Below are positions 1 to 8,083 of a DNA stretch of 10,331 nucleotides, in pieces. The notes under the pieces are model-generated. The model ran no database searches, was not told where the DNA came from, and was given only the letters and a program-made list of their open reading frames with translations. Both the position numbers and the translations under genes were made by a program. Source of the DNA: Gymnopilus junonius (taxonomy: Eukaryota > Basidiomycota > Agaricomycetes > Agaricales > Galerinaceae); NCBI GenBank assembly GCA_015501075.1, contig JADNYJ010000887.1, positions 1 through 10,331 of the forward strand. Reading direction: 5' to 3'. Position 1 is the stretch's first letter. Each line of letters starts with the position of its first letter.

Positions 1-329
1 GATCTCAACTGCAGTATTGATTCTGGAGGTGTGTTTGCAAAACAGCCAGCAGCTCTGTAGGACAACAACTCGCTTACATTGCAGGCACTCTGCACCATGA
101 CACCCAGAATATTCCCACCACTGACAGCATGGGAAAGGCCATGATTTCAAATCATCCTCATTTCGATCTCAACTGCAGGTATTGATTCTGGAGGTGTGTT
201 TGCAAAACAGCCAGCAGCTCTGTAGGACAACAACTCGCTTACATTGCAGGCACTCTGCACCATGACACCCAGAATATTCCCACCACTGACAGCATGGGAA
301 AGGCCATGATTTCAAATCATCCTCATTTC
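1..329. repeat. Tandem repeat, two near-identical 164/165-bp units
   Basis: Unit 1 is 1-164 and unit 2 is 165-329. By eye they are identical except for one extra G in unit 2 (CTGCAGG versus CTGCAG near base 14 of the unit). Each ends with the 15-bp palindrome ATGATTTCAAATCAT (141-155 and 306-320). The window starts exactly at a unit boundary, so the array may continue to the left. Near identity implies a recent duplication or ongoing homogenisation. Lying about 400 bp past the transposase stop codon, the units may be subterminal repeats of the element; that is inference. Confidence 0.93.
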
Positions 330-535
330 ATTCTCAACTTCAATGAATCAAGCCATCCCCTGAGTTGCCTACCGTGGTCTATTTATGGGCAGACTACAGG
401 CTGGCCATCACAACTGTTCTGCACCATGACACCCAGCATATTCCCACCACTGATAGCATGGGAAAGGCCATGATTTCAAATCATCCCCATTTCAATCTCA
501 ATTTCAGTTATTGATTCTGGAGATGTTCTTGCTAG
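330..535. repeat. Divergent, partly replaced third repeat unit
   Basis: Positions 330-415 do not match the units to the left. From about 418 the sequence returns to the repeat, from CTGCACCATGACACCCAG to CCCATTTCAATCTCAATTTCAG, and then into the next unit start (TTATTGATTCTGGAGATG) before similarity fades near 525-535. Several substitutions separate it from units 1 and 2, so it is older. The palindrome ATGATTTCAAATCAT is unchanged at 470-484, keeping the 164-165-bp spacing. Confidence 0.85.
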
Positions 536-723
536 ATTACCACTGAACAGACACTATTTCTTTACTCTGGACTGAACATTGTGTCCTTTTATATTATTTT
601 GTACTTCAAATGGATTTATGTTGTACACTACTTTACACTTCCTTTTCTTCCTTCTCTTTATCCTTTCTCAACCTTGCTTCTTTTGTTTCACTACATTGAC
701 CCTGTTTACTTCTTTGTTTAGCA
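536..723. other. 3' flank of transposase, no gene seen
   Basis: Between the repeats and the transposase stop codon the plus strand is T/C-rich, for example around 640-690. This is the likely 3' untranslated and terminator region of the minus-strand transposase. The hydrophobic plus-strand reading frame here is a by-product of pyrimidine-rich sequence and is not called. Confidence 0.4.
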
Positions 724-3188
724 TTAGTCAATCCAATGTTGTGCTTCTGGACCATCATATATTTCCCCTGCATCATTGTCTTCTACTTCTTCTTGTATTT
801 GAACTGGTCTTTCTCGTCGTTCTTGTTTTCTGATAACCTGCATAGTGTGGTACAGGAGCATCACATGCATAAACCAGTCAAAGTTAGCAGGTTTCATCCG
901 TTTCAAAATTGATTCAAACCCTCCTAGCAAGCATTCAACTGTTCACAAGCTTGTGTATTGAATGCTCTTGTGAGGTGTTGATTTCCATCCTTATCAATGG
1001 CTGTCTTGACCAGGTTTGGTGCTGAACCATCCAGGGGTGCAGGATTACACCACTTCCGGCATAAGTAGTCTGTGACACGATGATTGATGTAGTGGTAGGA
1101 GTCAACTATGAATCGACTTGAATCCAGCAAGTTTTGCCACCTGTCATGTGTGATTGCAGTTCGCAGCACTTTACATGCCTTATCAATGCAAATGTATGCT
1201 GGACGTGTTGCTGACTCTGGATACACATCTGTGATGAATTGAAGGATTTTTGTTGGAGATTCAGACCTGTCAAATTTGGTCCAAGCAATGACAACTCCAC
1301 ATGGGGCACAGATAGTTTCAACACAGTAGAATTTGGATGGGCCAAAAAATTGGGTCCGTGGTGGAGGTTCATCATCATCATCACTATCATGGGCTCTTCT
1401 TGGAGGACGTGGTTGCACATTATTATTTTGCCAAGGAAGGTGCTCATCTGGTCTTTGCAGGCGTCTTCTGATCCCAGCAAGTGCTGAGCTACTGTGCTCC
1501 AGTCTGTACTTTCTCCATGCAGCCTGGTGATTCTGACAAGCATGTGTGCCTGCTATCTTGGTCCTTATACAATCACGAACTCGGCAACGTGTTCCATATG
1601 CTATTTCATGATTAGCACACAAGGCACCACCACGAGCATTTTTCAAGTCATCAGTGCATCCATCAAATGAGCAATGCTAGACACAGGTGGATATATCAGT
1701 CAAGTTGTAAAGTCTGAAGACAATATTACATACTGTGGGTCCCATGACAATTCCATCCAGAATAATCATCTTCACAGGATCAGAATCCATCTCAACATCC
1801 TGATCATCTACCTCCATATTCATGTTTCGACTATTGGCAGCTACAGTTTGCTCTCGTCTTCGCCTGTGGGTCTCTTCTCTTGCCTGAGCAGTGTTTGCAG
1901 CTGACTCATCAGCATCCTCTCCAGTCAAGGCAGGAATAATCTGATTTTCATCAGCATCTACAACTGCAGCAGGATCATCATTTCCAATTAAATCTGCTGT
2001 TGCTTTGTATGGCTGTGTGCATTCTGAGCAAGAATGATCCATTCCAACAGGTATAACACCTCTTTTGCCAAGTTGCTGAAATGCAAGTCTGGTTACTTTC
2101 TCAATATTGAGATTCTCTTGCAAAGCCAGGTCTGTGTTATTAACTGTAGCAACCATCCGAATAGATTCCTGGATGAAGGCCTGCCAGATTTGCCGTCGTG
2201 AGAACTGGAAATTTGCCTCTTTTGACAGAGTACTGTCATTCCAGTACTGCATGTATGCAGATGCTGAAGCATGAAAATTGTATGTCCCATTGACAACTCC
2301 TTGAGCAAATGGACGATCAACCCAGACAGATTGGCCAACTTTGAGATATTTGGCTGAGTTAAGATAGTACTTGTTCCATACTCCAAGGTTATTCTTGAAT
2401 CTGTCATGGTCTGCATGATATGTGACCAAGCAAGTTGTACATTTGCCAGTCAGAACAGGGACATCACGATAAACTGTATTTTGTTTGACCAGAGTAACCA
2501 AGGGAATGTCTTCAAGTTTTGTTGCCTGGTGAAGTGCTCGAGGGTCACATTCATCTTGGTTTAGACAGAACATGTTTGAAGGACAGATAATTGGAGTGCC
2601 TCGGATTTTGTCATATGACACAGGCTGAAGCTTTCTCTTGAAATCACCATTGGAGTATGGGTTCAAGTCTAACTTCTGTGATAATGCGTTGAGCTTCACA
2701 GCTACTTTGGTGACCTGTTGAGTTCGCTGTGGAGGACATTCCCTTTCCAAAAAAACCATTTCAAGCTGGCCACCTAGTCGTTGTATTAAATCTCGTGATA
2801 AGGCCCGAATCCATCCAGTAGCAAGAGTCTTGTTTTCTCTCAGGTATTGAGGATTTTGCTGATGACCATGCAAATTGAGTAGATCTGTGTTGTCTGTTAA
2901 TGTGAACAATACCAGGAGTACTGTTGCCAAAGGAACATCTGGATGGAAGGTATTGCTGATAAAAGTACTGAAGGTTCTGAATGGAATATCAGGAAATGGC
3001 TGTGTGTTCTGGGCAGCAGATACCAAAGGCATAAAACCCAGAAATAGAATCAGCTTTGTAGTCTTTGATAAAAGAACCTCTGCTGCCCAAGCCAAGATCC
3101 ACCAGATAAGACCAAAGAGCACAGTATGCATAGAAAACAATCTACAAGTACAATTTTTTATTTTGAGTGCTATTTCAATTAAATCCAT
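724..3188 (-). CDS. KDZ-family transposase with CxC5/CxC6-like zinc clusters, frameshifted near the C-terminus
   Basis: A spliced transposase of about 802 residues. The chosen start is ATG at 3188 (MDLIEIALK). Coding runs 3188-1734, an intron covers 1677-1733, and coding resumes 1676-724. Residues about 20-60 are strongly hydrophobic. A first Cys cluster holds C202, C208, C214, C250, C253, C387 and C390 (CxC5-like). A second holds C487, C492, C505, H508, C516, C521, C532 and H535 (CxC6-like, about two zinc sites). The catalytic part follows: FYCVETICAPCG, then ICIDKAC (D650), FIVDSYHYINH (D677, H680, H684) and ACEQLNA (E730). Spliced arginine-rich and Asp-rich linkers lie at about 440-480 and 550-590. 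These DNA-binding, cut-and-paste enzymes mobilise fungal KDZ transposons. Frame is lost between 927 and 928: the frame before reads NAC-stop, while the next frame continues with LGGFESILKRM. A single extra G would restore the expected NAWLGG. The family call is from recalled motifs; which acids are catalytic is inference. Confidence 0.85.
1677..1733 (-). other. 57-nt spliceosomal intron in the transposase
   Basis: On the minus strand it starts GTATGT after ...GIVMGPT and ends CTAG before HCSFDGC; TTGACTGAT near the 3' end is a good branch site. Its length is a multiple of three, and its last three bases form an in-frame TAG, so an unspliced message ends here. Removing it joins DGIVMGPT to HCSFDGCTDDL and brings the second Cys cluster (C487, C492) into frame, which supports the splice. 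Confidence 0.88.
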
Positions 3189-3195
3189 CTTTGGC

Positions 3196-5928
3196 CTACC
3201 TCCTTGGCCCAGTATTCTTCTTTCTTTTTTGGGATGGCCTAGGTCTTTCCTGTTCACGTCTTTCCCTTTCCTCACGTTCAAGCCTTTCTCTTTCTTGACG
3301 TTCCTCTCTCTCTTGCTCTAAACGTGCTAACCTTTCAGCCATTTGACGATCTTCTTCAGCTTTCTTCATGTCTTCTTTGCTTGTTTTATCCTTCAACAAA
3401 TTTCTCTCCTCCAGCCACCACCTCAAATCACTTTCCTCATATTCATTTTGATTATATCCCCATAACTTCAAATCCTCCTCTGGTGTGTGAACATTCTTCT
3501 CCAACCATGCTCGCATAGCTGGTGCATCTCCTTCTACAATAGGGAAAATCTTGGCATATGTCTTGTACCAAGTCGTCTTGGGAATAAAAATGTCGATGAT
3601 AATTTGCTCAGTGAAGTGAGGAAATCCTGAGCGTGTTGGCCATCTGCCAGAAAACTGCAACTCCTTTGCAGCCTGTATAGCCTTCAGGCATTCCTTGTAC
3701 TTCAGCCACATAGATTGAGCATCTTTACGCTTGGAAGTTGCTGTAATGGGAATCTTGAGCAAATTGATAAGTTCTGGATGAAATTCTTTGAAGGTCTGAT
3801 CGGTCCCACTGAGAGGTATCGGGCGCTTGGAGTGCCTTTAGTCAAGGCTGAAGATGCTGTACCAGATATTGTAGAGATAGAAATACCAGATCCAGCAGCT
3901 ACTGATACTGAGCGGCTGGGACCAATTGATGTATCTGCAGATGTAGAACGACCAGCAGTAGAAGCCAAAAAACGATTGTGGTGTTGAGCCTGATAGTTTG
4001 ACTACAAGATAATGATTAGATAAAAAATATTATAAAAAAATTACAACTTACACAAAGAATATAAACATGAGGTTTCTCTCCTTCCTTCTTTGGTGGTTCC
4101 CATGTAACTGCATCAACCTCTGAAGCATCTCTCTCCATGATATCTTTGTAACTGCCTATCAAGGTCCAGATACTATCATCCAGATCCAGATAATAAATCC
4201 TATAGCCACTGTCCTTATCTAAGCCAAAATTAATTTATAAAGTAATGTTTATAAAAGTAAAAAAACTTACAGCAAGGAGGTGACCAATCCCGCAAAGTCT
4301 GCTCTACAACTGGCTGATATGTCTGATATTTAGTAATATCAGATATCTTCACTTTTGTATAAGCTTCATTCTCAATCTTGATACTGCCTGCTATTTTGTC
4401 AGAGTCAAAAAGATAAACAACACCCTCCTGAGCAACAGATGGTGCATTCTGGTGATGAGAAAGACGGTGAGAGGGTGGAGCTGACTTATGTTGATGGCGA
4501 GGTTGCTGTAAAATATCGGGTTCTTTATCAACATACCAATCATCTTCCATATCTGCAATATTTGGATTGTTTCCATATGCACGACCTCGAATAATTCCTC
4601 CATATGAGCGGGATGATCCATAGGCTGGAATATGCTGTGGGCTTTGCATGTGGACATCTAACAGAATTATTTAATTAAATTACAATACTAATGATAATAA
4701 AAAAATGTAAATACCATCATCACATTGTGACGAGGGAGGAGTTGTTGAAAGTGCATGTCGTGTCCTAGATCGACCATGGTTGTTGTCAGCCTCAGGTGAG
4801 CTTGACATCTTCTGAGCTTTTCCCTTGTCAACTCTTTGAGGTGGATCCACATACTCGATAGAAGGTGAACGTTCCCTTGTTAAAGTAGGAGATGGGGAGG
4901 GAGCAGCCTGTACCCGTGTAGCATAAACATGTCTATGTTCAGATGATCTAGCATCATCATCCACATGCTGATGGTCAGATGGGCGAACCAAGGGAGATGG
5001 ACGGGAAGAGTGCCTGGAGCCAACAGGAGGTGGCTGAGAGGGATCACGGCGATGTCGAACTGTAGAAACAGTCACAGCAACAGCAGAAGCTGCCTTAACA
5101 GCTTTGCCAGAGCGTCGTGGTGGGGGTGCAATTGTATAGCCACTTTTTATAAGGGCATGCTCAGCACTAACAATTAAAATTAATTAGTTTATGAAAAAAA
5201 GAAAAAAGTAATAACTTACGGTTTAAGTTTTTTATGAGGTGGTGACCTCATTAGTGCATCCTCAGCAGCTCTTTCAGCAGCTGTTTTCCTGCATATAGTA
5301 CATTAGTAACATAGCATAAAGAATTTAAAAAAAGCCTACTTTCGAACAGGGGCCTTGACTATGGCAGTGGTTGCCTTAGTCTTGCCCCGTGATGGTAGAG
5401 CAGCAATGGCATGCTCCTCAATACCACCCCAATGACCCAGTTCATCATCAGAGGTGTTGTTGCCCTGTCTGCCCCCTTGTCACCCTCACCCTCCTTGCCT
5501 GCTGTCATATTTCCTCCCTGTATGCTAAGGCCTGGGGCACTCCGACCCTTGCCCCTGCCCTCGTCCTCACCCGCACCCTCGTCCTCATCCTCACCCTCGT
5601 CCTCATCCTCACCCTCATCCTCATCCTCACCCTCATCTTCATCCTCACCCTCATCCCCGTTCTCATTGTCATCATCATCCTCGCTACCCACCAACTCCCC
5701 TGTCCCTGCTACGCCCTTCCACTCACCTTCATCCTCGTCCTCCCATGCCGCTGATTCCTTGTCCGCATCCTGCTCTTGCTCCTGCTTGCTGTCATCGCTT
5801 TCGTCACTGCCACTGTCATTGTCATCACTGTTGTTGTCGCCGCTGTCGTCGTCGTCGGCCTGCACCTCGTCATCTACGAAGACGTTCCGGTCACACTTGT
5901 GTGGCCGCGGGTATGTGCTGCGTGACAT
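3196..5928 (-). CDS. Multi-exon companion gene of the transposon, function unknown
   Basis: At least six exons give roughly 790 residues. Proposed coding blocks are 5928-5340, 5288-5220, 5166-4715, 4657-4271, 4218-4052 and 4001-3199, with the stop at 3198-3196. Five introns of 50-57 nt have consensus borders, and phases match across every junction. Exon 1 is highly acidic (Asp/Glu repeats). Exon 2 has a basic HKKLK patch. Exon 3 is Ser/Pro/Arg-rich. Exons 4-5 hold a folded-looking segment (GVVYLFDSDKIAG to YLDLDDSIWTLIGS). The last block has KEFHPELINLLKIPIT, WLKYKECLKAIQAAKE and EGDAPAMRAWLEK, then a charged E/R coiled coil and a basic end (SQKRKKNTGPRR), a likely nuclear signal. The frame changes twice without a clear intron: in exon 1 (about 5465-5490) and at about 3826-3908. 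It ends 7 nt before the transposase ATG. I recognise no enzyme; a nuclear accessory protein of the transposon is a guess from position. Confidence 0.7.
3826..3908 (-). other. Frame change in companion gene: weak intron or frameshift
   Basis: Exon 6 starts at 4001 in one frame (Ser/Thr-rich: GRSTSADTSIGPSRS), while the conserved segment TFKEFHPELINLL lies in another, open from 3837 downstream. The change needs either removal of a number of bases that is 2 modulo 3, or one lost base. The only short intron found has donor GTATCA at 3908 and acceptor CCAAG at 3826 (83 nt), or an alternative donor at 3902 (77 nt); both are weak and longer than the other introns. A one-base deletion is equally possible. 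Confidence 0.45.
4002..4051 (-). other. Intron 5 of companion gene, 50 nt
   Basis: Minus-strand donor GTAAGT, branch TCTAATC, acceptor CTTGTAG. It is a phase 0 intron that joins HVYILC to SNYQAQHHNR. It separates the folded-looking exon 5 from a Ser/Thr-rich linker. Confidence 0.88.
4219..4270 (-). other. Intron 4 of companion gene, 52 nt
   Basis: Minus-strand donor GTAAGT, acceptor GGCTTAG, very T-rich. The split T/AT codon gives tyrosine, joining RDWSPPC to YKDSGYRIYYLD. Confidence 0.88.
4658..4714 (-). other. Intron 3 of companion gene, 57 nt
   Basis: Minus-strand donor GTATTT, acceptor CTGTTAG. The split G/AT codon gives aspartate, joining SSQCDD to DVHMQSPQHIP. The weak donor makes this slightly less certain than its neighbours. 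Confidence 0.8.
5167..5219 (-). other. Intron 2 of companion gene, 53 nt
   Basis: Minus-strand donor GTAAGT, acceptor ATTGTTAG. The split CC/T codon gives proline, joining HKKLK to PAEHALIKSGY. Confidence 0.85.
5289..5339 (-). other. Intron 1 of companion gene, 51 nt
   Basis: Minus-strand donor GTAGGC after KAPVR, branch TTACTAATG, acceptor TATGCAG. The split AA/G codon restores lysine, giving APVRK then KTAAERAAED. Confidence 0.82.
5559..5665. repeat. 18-bp tandem repeat coding an acidic stretch
   Basis: On the plus strand, near-perfect copies of CTCATCCTCACCCTCGTC repeat about six times. On the minus strand this codes a GEDEDE repeat in exon 1 of the companion gene. Since 18 is a multiple of three, copy-number change keeps the frame. 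It also makes all overlapping frames open, which explains the Ser/Pro-rich plus-strand reading frames in this area. Confidence 0.88.
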
Positions 5929-6288
5929 GGCAGCAGTGGCAGGGCGTCGGTTGGGGGGTGGAAAGCGCCACGCCCACGAATGGGCTTATAGGGAGGGCGG
6001 CGATCGGGGGAAGGCGTCCTGGCCATGGTTTACGGACGGGAGGTAATGGGAGGATGAGAGAACAAAGGTCGAATGCTGACGCGTTCAGCATGCGGGATTT
6101 GCCGGAGGCTGTACTGGCACGTCGGCATAAGGTGCCTGCCTTGCTCGGCTGACTGGCAAACTCCGACACGCGGTCAACCAACCGTGTCGTCTCTCTCTGC
6201 TCTTTTCACCACTAGGCTTTCACAGAAGGATCGGGGCTTGGATGGTGCAGGGGGGACCCTAAGAAGAGGGAGGCCCATCAGGTACGTC
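5929..6288. promoter_or_regulatory. Presumed 5' flank of companion gene
   Basis: A GC-rich stretch directly upstream of ATG 5928, whose context on the minus strand is GCTGCCATGT. No convincing TATA box or other named site was recognised. It must hold the promoter if 5928 is the true start. The reading frames here on both strands are short and of chance type. Confidence 0.35.
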
Positions 6289-6325
6289 AGAGGACGTGCT
6301 CGCAGTCCACGCGAGCACGTCCTCT
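6289..6325. repeat. Perfect 15-bp inverted repeat with 7-nt loop
   Basis: The left arm AGAGGACGTGCTCGC (6289-6303) and right arm GCGAGCACGTCCTCT (6311-6325) are exact reverse complements around the loop AGTCCAC. It sits just left of the hairpin minisatellite and shares its inner CTCGC/GCGAG stem and loop size, but its longer arm is unrelated. It could be a cruciform, a protein-binding site or a hairpin in a transcript. Confidence 0.95.
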
Positions 6326-6403
6326 TTATCTTATTCTTCTTCATCGATCGGATCTGACATTTCCATTTCAGTCCTTCTTGTTGGCACCACGGACGCGCGT
6401 CCG

Positions 6404-6950
6404 CCTCCCTCGCTGCAAGAGCGAGCTGGAGGATACACCCCCGACGACCCCGCCCTCTACCCACCACCTCCTCGCACTCAAGAGCGAGCTGGAGGACACC
6501 CCCCGACGACCGCCGCCCTCACACCCACCACCTCGCTGCACCCCCACCACCTCGCTGCGAGTGACACACCCCCCGACGACCGCCGCCCTCGTACCGACCA
6601 CCTCCTCGCACTCAAGAGCGAGCCGGAGGACACCCCCCCGACGACCGCCGCCCTCGTACCCACCACCTCCTCGCACTCAAGAGCGAGCTGGAGGACACCC
6701 CCCCGACGACCGCCGCCCTCATACCCACCACCTCCTCGCACTCAAGAGCGAGCTGGAGGACACCCCCCCGACGACCGCCGCCCTCACACCCACCACCTCC
6801 TCGCACTCAAGAGCGAGCCGGAGGACACCCCCCGACGACCGCCCCCTCGTACCCACCACCTCCTCGCACTCAAGAGCGAGCTGGAGGACACCCCCCCGAC
6901 GACCGCGCCCTCGTACCCACCACCTCGCACTCAAGAGCGAGCCGGAGATG
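6404..6950. repeat. GC-rich minisatellite, about nine hairpin-forming units
   Basis: Units are anchored on CAAGAGCGAG at 6416, 6479, 6613, 6678, 6743, 6808, 6871 and 6932, with a divergent copy at about 6552. Spacing is 61-65 bp in the good part. Each unit has the plan CCTCC, one base, CGC, a 7-8-nt loop containing CAAG, GCG, four bases, then GGAGG, so it can fold into a hairpin. A C-rich and ACGACCGC-rich linker joins units. A period of 65 is not a multiple of three, and all frames are open because stop codons are rare. This argues against coding. Confidence 0.92.
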
Positions 6951-7233
6951 GCTTGATTGCTTTTTGGGGGCCGCGTGCCGTTGCTCCACCTCCCCGCTTG
7001 CGAACGCGAGTTGGAGGTGGAGTTGGCATTGTTAGAGGTCTCGCGACCTCGCCAGCTCCTTGTACGCAAGTATGAGTTGAGCTGGCAGTCCTGGTCTTCC
7101 CCACGGCTGCCATTTGCACTCCATCTCATTTCAAGTATGAGATGAGGGTGTCTGCCCCAGCCCATTTTGCCTTGGGCTTCTGCAGTTCTCGCCTGCATCA
7201 GTGAGCTTGAGGAGGCCTGCCAGTGAGCTCAAG
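6951..7233. repeat. Degenerate continuation of the hairpin ladder
   Basis: Spacing persists although sequence has drifted: CGAACGCGAG at 7001, CAAGTATGAG at 7067 and again at 7132 (exactly 65 apart), and GTGAG at 7201. Inverted repeats are 6984-6993 with 7013-7022 (10 bp perfect), 7035-7040 with 7045-7050, 7051-7058 with 7079-7086 (8 bp perfect), 7122-7129 with 7137-7144 (8 bp perfect, 7-nt loop), and CTCGC 7188-7192 with GTGAG 7201-7205 (8-nt loop, one G-T pair). CTTGAG (7206) and CTCAAG (7228) close the series. Confidence 0.8.
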
Positions 7234-7493
7234 GGTTGTATGGGTGCTGGGTGAGATGATTGCTTCCCTCCCATTTCTTGCATCTGAGACTGGGGTGGGT
7301 ATAGTATCATCTGTTATCATTAAGCTTGATAACTACAAGGGCTGGTGGCTGTAGTAATTACTGTTTGCCTAGGCCATTATTTCAGTAGTACAATGTTCAT
7401 GTAGCAATAGTATAGTGTAGTATTCAATTCTGCAGTAATAAATAGGGTCTGATACTACTAATGCTGTTGGAATGGAAAATAAAACATAAAAAT

Positions 7494-7671
7494 GAAAGAA
7501 GAAGGGAAAGGAAAGAAAAGAAAAGAAAATAAGAAAGGGACATTTCCTTAGTTTTTTCTGTACAAAATAGATGCAATACCAATGACTATTGCTGAGATAA
7601 AAAAGAAAATCAAAAATAAATCATAAATTGAAAAAGAAAAGAGGGAAAGGAGAAGGAGGAAAGGGAGAGAG
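7494..7671 (+). repeat. Two polypurine tracts, the second a mirror repeat
   Basis: Purine runs lie at about 7494-7528 and 7630-7671. Within the second, 7641-7667 reads nearly the same in both directions on one strand (25 of 27 positions), which is the layout that can form triplex (H-) DNA. Confidence 0.7.
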
Positions 7672-8046
7672 CAGCATTACTGACTCAGCAGGCCTTGGTC
7701 ATCTTCACCATCATCATGACCTGAACTGACAAATTTGCTAATATTCTATAATTTCTTTGTGATACTCACTTGGGCATTCTCAGATAAATTAAATCACTGA
7801 TTGGTGTATATATGGCTAACAGAAATAGACTGATTTGATTGATTTTCATCACTGTTCATAGTGTTGCTATAAGCCTGTTATGGCAATGGACAGGAAATCA
7901 CCAAGAGCAGAGTCACACAAGGTAAACAGAACTAAGCTTTGTTGGGGTGAACAATGAGTCTGTAGTATAAGGACAAAAGGTTAACTCCTATATAGAAATG
8001 TGTAGTGACTACAAAGGCTTGTGTATATAAGCTAGTTTGATCTGAA

Positions 8047-8083
8047 CTCAAGCTAATGTGAATTGGAACTCCAATGGCTTGAG
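8047..8083. repeat. Nested inverted repeat
   Basis: The outer arms CTCAAGC (8047-8053) and GCTTGAG (8077-8083) enclose inner arms ATTGG (8062-8066) and CCAAT (8071-8075) around a 4-nt loop. No role is evident. Confidence 0.6.

Noticed and set aside
579..833. Plus-strand hydrophobic Phe/Leu-rich frame
   Set aside because: It comes from a T/C-rich stretch and overlaps the antisense of the transposase C-terminus.
2875..3321. Plus-strand frame of 148 codons across the gene junction
   Set aside because: It is antisense to the transposase N-terminus and to the coiled-coil end of the companion gene, which have splice and motif support.
5411..6046. Plus-strand Ser/Pro-rich reading frame of 211 codons
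   Set aside because: It is the antisense of the acidic 18-bp repeat in exon 1 of the companion gene; its length comes from missing stop codons in GC-rich simple repeats.
6296..7075. Plus-strand Pro/Thr-rich reading frame of 259 codons and Gly-rich minus-strand frames
   Set aside because: These are by-products of the minisatellite. The period of 65 rotates the frame from unit to unit and several frames on both strands are equally open.
6404..7205. CRISPR-like array
   Set aside because: The whole unit repeats, with no unique spacers, and the context is eukaryotic with introns.
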